Made by a program: the position numbers and the translations under genes. Positions 38,429-44,891 of a stretch of DNA of 44,891 nt are shown in pieces. The notes beneath the pieces are model-generated. The model ran no database searches. It was not told the DNA's origin and worked only from the letters and a program-made list of their open reading frames with translations. The stretch is from Candidatus Uhrbacteria bacterium RIFOXYB12_FULL_58_10 (GTDB taxonomy: Bacteria > Patescibacteriota > Patescibacteriia > UBA9934 > GWF2-40-263): assembly GCA_943359455.1 (NCBI GenBank), contig CALRHL010000006.1, forward strand, positions 1 to 44,891. The letters run 5' to 3'. The stretch's first letter is position 1; each line of letters opens with the position of its first letter.

Positions 38429-39601
38429 ATGGAAAAAGAAAATAACAATCTATTGGTCGCGATCGTTGGGATTCTTGTATTGCTTGGAGGATTGTTTTTT
38501 TGGACAAAGGCTGGGGACTTTTCGGAAATGCCCACGGGATCGATAATTATTGGTGGACTTGCACCACTATCTGGTGACTTCGCTATCCTTGGGGAATCTG
38601 ATCAGCGCGCAAAAGAACTTGCGGTTGAGGAAATTAATGCAGCAGGTGGGGTAAACGGTCGCCCATTAGAAATTGTTTGGGAAGATGGAAAGTGTTCGAG
38701 CGAGGACGCGACGACCGCAACGCAAAAGTTGTTGAACATTGATCAGGTGAGGATTATTTTGAGCGGTCCATGTTCGGATGAGACGATTGCCGCTGCAGCC
38801 CTGACGCAAGTGACACGCGCCGTTCTCTTAACATCATCGAGCACAAGTCCAGAAATCACTGACGCCGGAGATTTTGTGTATCGCATGTTTCCGTCTGACG
38901 CGGTTGTAGGAACGTTGCTTGCAACCTATTCCGCAACAGAATTGAAATCTAAAAAGGCCGCGATTATTTCCGAGAACACAAATAGTGTTCAAGACTCACG
39001 CAAAGCCTTCGTTCAGACCTTTATCGACTCAAAAAATAATGTCGTCTTCGATGAGCTGTTTGAACCAGAGACAACTGATTTTCGTTCACTCCTCGTAAAA
39101 ATGCGCGCATCCGCACCGGACGTTGTGTATGTCGATACAGCAAGTTTTGAATCAGCAACACTCATCTTGAAGCAAATGAAAGAATTCGGAATTCGCGTTT
39201 TGGTCGTTACAAACGAGTCGATTCTCGATCGCGAACGTATCGCAAAAACTCCAATGCTTTACGAAGGTGTTATTTTTTCAGAAGTCATGTTTGATGAGAC
39301 AAACGAAAAAACAGCTGCATTTTTGGCTGCGTTTACGGCGAAATACGGAACGAAACCAGAGAATCCATTCAAAGCGGCCGCTGCGTATGATTCGGTTTAT
39401 CTGCTTGCAGAGGCGATTGAAGCGATGGATGGAGAAGCCCCAGAAAAAATTTCAACGTACTTCAACGATTCTGTTATCAATTGGCAAGGCGCGATTGGAA
39501 TATTCAATTTTGATGACAATGGGGACGCTGTCTTACAGATGAATCTACAAAAAATTCTTAAAGGTACCGTGACAGATCTTGTCGAAGACTTGGTGGAATA
39601 A
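38429..39601 (+). CDS. Membrane-anchored ABC substrate-binding protein (LivK-like)
   Basis: A 390-aa protein. One N-terminal membrane helix (residues about 8-25, LLVAIVGILVLLGGLFFW) has no lipobox Cys, so it stays tethered. The rest is a type I periplasmic-binding fold: IIIGGLAPLSGDFAILGESDQRAKELAVEEINAAGGVNGRPLEIVWEDGKC, YRMFPSDAVVGTLLA, FKAAAAYDSVYLLAEAIE. The family binds branched-chain amino acids, amides or similar ligands. No permease or ATPase gene is nearby, so it is an orphan or works with a distant transporter. It lies 12 bp after dnaN. Confidence 0.9.
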   Translation: MEKENNNLLVAIVGILVLLGGLFFWTKAGDFSEMPTGSIIIGGLAPLSGDFAILGESDQRAKELAVEEINAAGGVNGRPLEIVWEDGKCSSEDATTATQKLLNIDQVRIILSGPCSDETIAAAALTQVTRAVLLTSSSTSPEITDAGDFVYRMFPSDAVVGTLLATYSATELKSKKAAIISENTNSVQDSRKAFVQTFIDSKNNVVFDELFEPETTDFRSLLVKMRASAPDVVYVDTASFESATLILKQMKEFGIRVLVVTNESILDRERIAKTPMLYEGVIFSEVMFDETNEKTAAFLAAFTAKYGTKPENPFKAAAAYDSVYLLAEAIEAMDGEAPEKISTYFNDSVINWQGAIGIFNFDDNGDAVLQMNLQKILKGTVTDLVEDLVE

Positions 39602-39621
39602 AAAAAATACGCTCTTTATAT

Positions 39622-40626
39622 ATGCCAAAGTACCGCGGAGATTATAATCCGATTGATGATCCATCTCTTCGCGATTTGGCGGAGGGGAAAGATTTGTCGG
39701 ATCAAATAAAGCGAGAGATGGAAGAGATTTATGCGCTCACAGATCCGATTCAGTGGGGCGAGTTCGGATACCCTGTTTCTGATCCTGAACAACTCCTTGT
39801 GACCGTCGATTATATTCGTCGTAAACTTTCTCCTTTACCAAAACCAGAACAAGACCAGTTGGAGCGGTCGATCCGTACTCTTGCCGAGCGAGTTCGTCGT
39901 GTGTATCCAGAATTTGTTACCGATCTCGTTGAACGCTATGGACACGCACGTTCTCGTGGACGTGAACCTCACACACGTGAACAAGCGATTCAAGAGATCA
40001 TTCAAAAAGCAACGGACGAAGCTGAAAATATCCAGCCGTATTTTATCGCAGACTATCTCGTTAAAATCATTGATCAAGATCGTCGACTGAGGTTGTTTGT
40101 AAAAGAACCGATGTACTATGTATTCGAGAGAGAGGCGCGTGCATTAGAAAGAGACCTATTCGATTCGGTGTATCTAGGAGAATTTTGGAACCCATCGATG
40201 GCGATTGGTGATGCAGGGGAAGCGAAAAAAGACTTGAATGAAAAAATAGAAATGTTTCAAAGCGCTGTTTTACGCCTTACACAACTTGCTTGGGAGATGC
40301 ATGATCCACTTGTGAAAGACGTTGCAAAAGATGCCATTCTACGTGTTGAAGCCTTTTTGAAAAGATTTATCGATCGAGTGAACGAGCCTGATGTGTATCA
40401 ACCACGACAAGAAGATCAGACCGCAAACAATCTCGAAGCTACCTATCAGCTATTTGGCTTTCTTCCATCAGCTCAACCAACAAAACAAGAAGTCACGAAA
40501 CGTTACCTCGAGCTTGCAAAAATAAACCATCCAGATATTGTAGGTGATGAAGGAACCAAACGGATGGCAAATATTAACGCTGCCATGCAAATCATCCGTA
40601 AAACTTGGGACGAATCCCACAATTAA
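39622..40626 (+). CDS. Protein with C-terminal J-like domain
   Basis: A 334-aa protein. The first 270 residues are a charged, helical region of no recognised family. The last 55 residues look like a J-domain: LEATYQLFGFLPSAQPTKQEVTKRYLELAKINHPD followed by a helix ending INAAMQIIRKTW. The HPD tripeptide needed to stimulate DnaK ATPase is present. J-domains are usually N-terminal, so the C-terminal position is unusual. No dnaK or grpE is in the window. AT-rich sequence precedes the ATG, with no strong ribosome-binding site. Confidence 0.75.
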   Translation: MPKYRGDYNPIDDPSLRDLAEGKDLSDQIKREMEEIYALTDPIQWGEFGYPVSDPEQLLVTVDYIRRKLSPLPKPEQDQLERSIRTLAERVRRVYPEFVTDLVERYGHARSRGREPHTREQAIQEIIQKATDEAENIQPYFIADYLVKIIDQDRRLRLFVKEPMYYVFEREARALERDLFDSVYLGEFWNPSMAIGDAGEAKKDLNEKIEMFQSAVLRLTQLAWEMHDPLVKDVAKDAILRVEAFLKRFIDRVNEPDVYQPRQEDQTANNLEATYQLFGFLPSAQPTKQEVTKRYLELAKINHPDIVGDEGTKRMANINAAMQIIRKTWDESHN

Positions 40627-40649
40627 TTTTCCTTAAATCTCTTTTCTAT

Positions 40650-41195
40650 ATGTCCCTCATTATTCCATCCGAACCAGACTCACTTTATTTCACGATCAAA
40701 AACTTATGGAACGGCGACCCATGTGGAGACGAATCGCGACATGCAGAAGTTTGGCTTACAAAGAAACAGAGCGGATTGAATATTCGCGTTCATGCTCCGC
40801 TTCTTGATGGAGCACGTATCCCATCTGCACCGCGAGACAGTCGATTTGATGGATTGTGGGAGTACGATGTTATCGAAGTTTTTCTTGTCGGTGACGACGG
40901 CACATACACCGAGATTGAACTTGGAGCAGGTGGACATTTTCTCGTGCTCTCGTTTGGCGGAGTTCGAATCCGCTCCAACGACTGGGCAGACCGCGAGTTT
41001 GATCACCGCAATTCCTCCGCAACTCCTGGAACATGGCAGAGTCAGATTCTGATTCCGTGGGATGTTTTGCCAAAGAACATCACAAAGCTCAACGCATTCG
41101 CCATCGCCGGTGGAACCCATCTCGCCATGAGTCCCGTCCCAGGCCCAGAACCAGATTTTCACCAGCCAGACGTGTTTCCAGAGGTAACGGTGTAA
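40650..41195 (+). CDS. UPF0462/CBM9-like family protein
   Basis: A 181-aa beta-rich protein. The segment FDGLWEYDVIEVFLVGDDGTYTEIELGAGGHFLVLSFGGVR matches the pattern of the UPF0462 family (known from animal C4orf33) and of CBM9-like beta-sandwich domains. There is no signal peptide, so it is cytosolic. ATG 40650 (MSLIIPSEPDSL) is preferred over the upstream 40605, which overlaps the J-domain gene. Function unknown; a carbohydrate-binding fold is inferred. Confidence 0.65.
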   Translation: MSLIIPSEPDSLYFTIKNLWNGDPCGDESRHAEVWLTKKQSGLNIRVHAPLLDGARIPSAPRDSRFDGLWEYDVIEVFLVGDDGTYTEIELGAGGHFLVLSFGGVRIRSNDWADREFDHRNSSATPGTWQSQILIPWDVLPKNITKLNAFAIAGGTHLAMSPVPGPEPDFHQPDVFPEVTV

Positions 41196-41200
41196 ACCCA

Positions 41201-41229
41201 TTGACTTTTCGTTATTTTTTTGATAGGTT
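41201..41229 (+). promoter_or_regulatory. Promoter of the 788-aa gene
   Basis: TTGACT (41201-41206), 17 bp with a T run, and TGA-TAGGTT (-10 at 41224-41229). It has the same spacing, T-rich spacer and extended -10 as the array cassettes, but no hairpin. Confidence 0.65.
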
Positions 41230-41284
41230 ACATGTCTGTTCATCAATCGATGGGCAGACATGTTCGTTTACAAAGAGGAATTTC

Positions 41285-43651
41285 ATGCCTGATTTTGGAA
41301 TGCGACTAGGACAAGGACAGTATCTGGTTTTGCAACAAGACCAGAGGTTGGAACAGCGGCTAGAGCAACGACTGATTCAATGTTGCAAACTCGCACTGCT
41401 TGGTGATCTTGATACAGAAGGAGGCAAAGACGTTGCACACGAGGTGAAGATTCTCACTCGAATGCACGCGGATATCAAAGCGGGTGTGTACCTGTCGCTT
41501 CCTGACTTTCTCGAACGCGTCGGAAAGCGTGTTTCAAAGAAAGATCGTACGGACGGAACGCGAGAAATCGTTACGGCACTTCGTTCGATTGCAACGTCCA
41601 TGCAACCTCCACTTGTTTTCATGCAAGGAATTGTTGCGGCAGCAACGATCATTGCAAAGAGCGCTCCGCCAAGTGAAGAGCTGACCGATCTCGCATCTGT
41701 TCTTTCGGCTTCGGGATGTCAGGAAATGGCATTGCGTGTCGTCGTGTGTCGTTTGTGGGAAGCGACCGCAGCGGCTGAAGCGGATGGGTACATTCCTTTT
41801 CTTCAAGTGATGAGAGTCGCGGCTGTCAGTCTTGAAATGGATGCAGATGCATTTCGTGAGTGTTTGACCGTCTTAACAGAGAGTGAGTCGAATCTCACAA
41901 ACAAAGTTGCGCAAGAGCTTCTGAAGTTGAATCTGATGTTGCCAGTGCAACCACGTTCAAGCGCCGTTCGACGAGCGATGTGCGCAACGATTCAATTTGA
42001 AGCACTGCTCGGTCATCTACAGATCGCGTTGCCTGAGAAAAAGATCTACGACTTCGCGACTTCAACGAAAGAAGATGTTGGGCATTTGTCCTTTCTTCTG
42101 TCAGCTCTGCTTGGCGATGAGTCGCCATCTATTGTAGACAGAGTCTTGGAGTTTGTGACTCAAGATTCGTACACTCGAACGATCGACAATCAGCGTCACG
42201 TTGCGCACGCCGTCTACCTCTTCGCCGGCTCGATGCGTCATCATCACGTTTTGCACAGGATGGTGGAACTCGCAAAAAATGCGAGTGAGTTTGCAAAGCT
42301 GTGCGCTGCGGGAGTTCGGGCCGCATCGCTTGGAGTCGTCAAGATTCCAAACGATTTCACGACAGGTGAAGAAGCGATCAAGTACATGAATCGTGAGGCA
42401 ACCTCCTGTGCCTTTCTCCGTCTTCCTTTTTCGGAAGGAGGTCGGCATCGCATTGAAATAGCACTTGACCGTGCGGACCCGTATCTCGTAAAAATCTTTG
42501 TGTCACTTGCGGCGATTTACGAGAAGACGTTTCAGGAAGGACTGCCGTTGCTCGCAGAATTGATCGAACATGCGTTTGGTGGAACGTTTGACGAGTGGCG
42601 TTACAACCACAGTCAAATCGCGTCTCAACTTGGATCAGCAAAAGCATCGTTGGTATGGAAGGAAAATGTCGTTCGAACTCGCTTTCTTGCCAGCCGTGAC
42701 GAGATCTGTTCTCGTCTCGACGCCTTGCGTCTTTTGCAACAAGAAGCAAAAGTTGGGTACCTTGAAAACTTCAAGGAAGAGTGGAAACCAGAGCGCGCAG
42801 GACAAATCGAAGCGGAGATTTGGGAGTTTGACGATCGTTTGCGAAATCCGAAGACCATGACAGATGCAAAACGGACGATCGTATCGCAAAAAACCCTTCT
42901 TCGTTCGATATACCATGGAGCAAGGCTCGTTGAGCTGTTCGACATCCACCCAGACTACGTGGCAACAGCTCGTGATGCATTTCGTGAGCGACTTCGTGAG
43001 CCGTGGATAAAGGCGATGATGGAACCGTGTCAGAAAGCTTTGCAGATTCTGGACACACCCGAGCTTTCTGGAGACCGGTCGCTTTCCATCATGGAGAAGG
43101 ACGATCCGCGTCATCTCCTTGATGTTGGTGTGCGACCAGTCCTTTCCTGTCAGCGCTGGACAGAACAAACGGTTCACAATATGTGTTTGCTTGCCTATGG
43201 GGTCGATGCAAACAAAAAGGTGTGGTACTTCGCCACACGAAAAGATCCGTGTATTGCACGCGTCGTTGTACGGTTGATTCCGTTCAAGAAAAGCGTGCTG
43301 TTGCTTCTGGAGCCGGTGTACTCCATTGCATGGTCATCCGATCATAGTTACGCGTTCATTCTGACGGTTTTGGAAAAGGCCGGAGCAATGAGTCGTGAAC
43401 TCGGGAAGCCTGTGTACGTTGGGTATACTGGTTGGAAAAAGTGTGCGGAGTGGACTCCAACGTTCAAGCGTGTTGCCGAAGAACTGAAAGGAGTGTTGAA
43501 GACAGCGGTCATCACCCTGAAGCTCCCAGATAGCCGAAATGGAATCGAGTACTCTGACTCACTTGGCGGCAAGATCGCGAACGGTGCGGAGATTCCTGCG
43601 AAGGAAACGACGTATATCACGATCGACACGGCCGCGGAGGATGAAGCATAA
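41285..43651 (+). CDS. Large protein of unknown function
   Basis: A 788-aa protein. The N-terminus (MPDFGMRLGQGQYLVLQQDQRLEQRLEQRL) is a Gln-rich coil. About residues 40-560 are mostly helical with HEAT/ARM-like character. The last 180 residues form a distinct domain with DVGVRPVLSCQRW, HNMCLLAYGVDANKKVWYFAT, RVVVRLIPF and LLLEPVYSIAWSSDHSYAFI, which looks catalytic or ligand-binding but which I cannot name. No signal peptide is seen. ATG 41285 follows AGAGGAA; earlier in-frame starts overlap the previous gene. It has its own promoter and a strong terminator. Confidence 0.7.
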   Translation: MPDFGMRLGQGQYLVLQQDQRLEQRLEQRLIQCCKLALLGDLDTEGGKDVAHEVKILTRMHADIKAGVYLSLPDFLERVGKRVSKKDRTDGTREIVTALRSIATSMQPPLVFMQGIVAAATIIAKSAPPSEELTDLASVLSASGCQEMALRVVVCRLWEATAAAEADGYIPFLQVMRVAAVSLEMDADAFRECLTVLTESESNLTNKVAQELLKLNLMLPVQPRSSAVRRAMCATIQFEALLGHLQIALPEKKIYDFATSTKEDVGHLSFLLSALLGDESPSIVDRVLEFVTQDSYTRTIDNQRHVAHAVYLFAGSMRHHHVLHRMVELAKNASEFAKLCAAGVRAASLGVVKIPNDFTTGEEAIKYMNREATSCAFLRLPFSEGGRHRIEIALDRADPYLVKIFVSLAAIYEKTFQEGLPLLAELIEHAFGGTFDEWRYNHSQIASQLGSAKASLVWKENVVRTRFLASRDEICSRLDALRLLQQEAKVGYLENFKEEWKPERAGQIEAEIWEFDDRLRNPKTMTDAKRTIVSQKTLLRSIYHGARLVELFDIHPDYVATARDAFRERLREPWIKAMMEPCQKALQILDTPELSGDRSLSIMEKDDPRHLLDVGVRPVLSCQRWTEQTVHNMCLLAYGVDANKKVWYFATRKDPCIARVVVRLIPFKKSVLLLLEPVYSIAWSSDHSYAFILTVLEKAGAMSRELGKPVYVGYTGWKKCAEWTPTFKRVAEELKGVLKTAVITLKLPDSRNGIEYSDSLGGKIANGAEIPAKETTYITIDTAAEDEA

Positions 43652-43660
43652 CGAACGTAC

Positions 43661-43688
43661 GGCAAGGCGACACACGCCTTGCCTTTTT
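43661..43688 (+). terminator. Terminator of the 788-aa gene
   Basis: A perfect 9-bp stem GGCAAGGCG (43661-43669)/CGCCTTGCC (43675-43683), then TTTTT. Confidence 0.93.
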
Positions 43689-43705
43689 ATCTCTACGTGA
43701 CTTTC

Positions 43706-43733
43706 TTGACACTATACCCCATGGGGGTATCAT
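43706..43733 (+). promoter_or_regulatory. Copper-regulated promoter with CsoR operator
   Basis: TTGACA (43706-43711), a 16-bp spacer, TATCAT (43728-43733). The pseudo-palindrome ATACCCC-ATG-GGGGTAT (43714-43730) fills the spacer and enters the -10. It matches known CsoR operators with their G/C tracts. Bound repressor would block RNA polymerase directly, and Cu(I) binding would release it. Confidence 0.88.
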
Positions 43734-43741
43734 GGGTGTGT

Positions 43742-44008
43742 ATGAAAAATCCAAATCAAAAAAGCCTGCTTCGGCGTCTCAAAATCATTGAAGGGCAGGT
43801 GCGTGGGTTACACGAGATGGTAAATCAAGGAAGATATTGCGTTGATATTATTACGCAGTCGTCTGCGGTCAAACAAGGGATTTCGAATGTAGAGGATCTG
43901 TTGCTTGAAGGACATCTTGGGACGTGTGCGGTTGCACAAATTAAAAAGGGGAATGCATCAAAAGCGATTGAGGAAATTCTCAAGGTTTATAAGTTAAAAC
44001 GAAAGTAG
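43742..44008 (+). CDS. csoR: Copper-sensing repressor CsoR
   Basis: An 88-aa all-helical CsoR/FrmR family repressor. LLRRLKIIEGQVRGLHEM is the family's DNA-contacting first helix. The Cu(I) ligands Cys33 (RYCVDI), His58 and Cys62 (GHLGTC) form the C-H-C set of true copper sensors. The start is ATG 43742. The -10 ends 8 bp before it, so the message is probably leaderless. An earlier TTG at 43679 would run through the terminator and operator. copA starts 1 bp after the stop. Confidence 0.92.
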   Translation: MKNPNQKSLLRRLKIIEGQVRGLHEMVNQGRYCVDIITQSSAVKQGISNVEDLLLEGHLGTCAVAQIKKGNASKAIEEILKVYKLKRK

Positions 44009-44009
44009 T

Positions 44010-44891
44010 ATGAAAACTTCTCAAACGTTTAAAGTAAAAGGGATGCATTGCTCATCTTGTGTAAATATTATTGAAACGGAATTTAAAAAATCGACTGGGG
44101 TTCAGGATGTCTCCGTAAATTTTGGAACAGAGACCGCGAAAGTTGTTTTTGATGACACCCTTACGAATCCACTGGCACTATCCGCGCTCATCGAACCACT
44201 CGGTTATTCTTTGGTTGTCCAGACATCGGAATCGATGGATATGAGTCCAAAGGATCACGTCGCACATCTTGGAATCAATCAGTCAAAGCAAGATAAACTT
44301 GCAGAGATCGACGGAATGAAAAAAATGGTCATCTCTGTTATTCCACTCACCCTCATCAGTATTTTCATCATGACATGGGACATTCTTGGTCAAATCAATT
44401 TGATAGAACCCATGTCTGTAACTCTTTATGAGTTTTTTCATCACCTCCTTCCACTGATGGCGACATACACATTGTTTGTCGTCGGAAAACCATATCTGCT
44501 TGGACTGTACCGCTTTTTGCGATACGGAAAAGCAAACATGGATACGCTCATCGGACTTGGCACGCTCGTTGCCTACATCTACAGTTTTATTATTACCGCA
44601 CTTGAGGAAACACTGCGTCCATTTATCAATGTTGAGCATACCTATTACGACGTGACCATTGTCGTTATTGCCTTCATTACGCTCGGGAAGTATCTCGAAG
44701 CCAGAGCAAAGGTAAAAACCGGCGACGCCATTGAAAAGCTCCTGAATCTACAGACCAAGACCGCGCTGGTTGTCCGTGACGGAAAGGAACAAGAGATGCC
44801 GATCGGTGAGGTCGTGCATGGCGACTTGATCATCGTCAAACCCGGGGCAAAAATCCCCGTCGACGGCGTGATCACCGAAGGCGTATCGTTC
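44010..44891 (+). CDS. copA: Copper-translocating P-type ATPase, 3' end outside the window
   Basis: The first 294 residues of a P1B ATPase. The heavy-metal-associated domain has GMHCSSC (residues 11-17, two Cu-binding Cys). A Met-rich linker (SMDMS) follows, then membrane helices (about 105-125, 145-165, 180-200, 210-230) and the start of the actuator domain with GKYLEARAK, VVRDGKE and KPGAKIPVDGVITEG. The CPC, DKTGT and ATP-binding parts lie beyond the window. It exports Cu(I) and is co-transcribed with csoR from the CsoR-controlled promoter. Confidence 0.93.
   Translation, partial: MKTSQTFKVKGMHCSSCVNIIETEFKKSTGVQDVSVNFGTETAKVVFDDTLTNPLALSALIEPLGYSLVVQTSESMDMSPKDHVAHLGINQSKQDKLAEIDGMKKMVISVIPLTLISIFIMTWDILGQINLIEPMSVTLYEFFHHLLPLMATYTLFVVGKPYLLGLYRFLRYGKANMDTLIGLGTLVAYIYSFIITALEETLRPFINVEHTYYDVTIVVIAFITLGKYLEARAKVKTGDAIEKLLNLQTKTALVVRDGKEQEMPIGEVVHGDLIIVKPGAKIPVDGVITEGVSF

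Overview
The window looks like a chromosomal segment of a Candidate Phyla Radiation (Patescibacteria) bacterium. The evidence is the gene content and style: small core genes packed among many unknowns, a compact rpmH-rnpA-yidD / dnaA-dnaN origin region, a minimal trigger factor, orphan binding proteins, pilin-like fragments, and very short or absent 5' leaders. TGA is used as an ordinary stop codon (polA, nfo, array genes), so the Gracilibacteria code is excluded. The exact lineage cannot be fixed from sequence reading alone.

Layout. 1-4.3 kb: the 3' end of a TPR protein, a dispersed palindromic repeat, a GNAT-like acetyltransferase and three unknown genes. 4.3-7.3 kb: polA with a GC-rich palindromic insertion in its linker, then an odd tRNA gene. 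7.4-10 kb: a pilin-like remnant, then a minus-strand pair (coiled-coil/beta-barrel-like exported protein and Asp-rich lipoprotein). 10-12.6 kb: holA, then a REP-associated HUH transposase between palindromic repeats. 12.6-15.8 kb: an ABC exporter and a membrane-anchored unknown protein.

15.8-30.5 kb is the most unusual part. It holds seven paralogous genes built from about 27 copies of a roughly 62-residue repeat (W..WENVE...LGHFPS..EL...AI...GG...VR.RMG), most ending in one conserved tail module. A SNF2-like helicase-methyltransferase fusion and a 126-aa protein lie among them. A 3-methyladenine DNA glycosylase at the end of the region appears to carry a version of the same tail. Most of these genes, and tig after them, are driven by one recurrent cassette: the previous gene's stop codon, an intrinsic terminator and the next gene's -35 box overlap. 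The -35 TTGACA/G sits in the hairpin, the U-tract forms the spacer, and the -10 (often extended, TGnTAnnnT) lies exactly 17 bp downstream. An AAA/DUF4143 ATPase gene and an AbiE-type toxin-antitoxin pair seem to have been inserted into the array.

30.5-34.6 kb: tig, a membrane protein, then an overlapping nfo / inositol-monophosphatase-like / DUF167 operon and a 17-aa Cys-rich ORF. 34.6-38.4 kb: the replication origin region, with DnaA boxes and a basal-unwinding arrangement between dnaA and dnaN. 38.4-43.7 kb: an orphan ABC substrate-binding protein, a C-terminal J-domain protein, a UPF0462-like protein and a 788-aa unknown. 43.7 kb to the end: a copper-resistance unit, CsoR with its operator and a truncated CopA ATPase.

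All calls are from reading the sequence. No database search was run.
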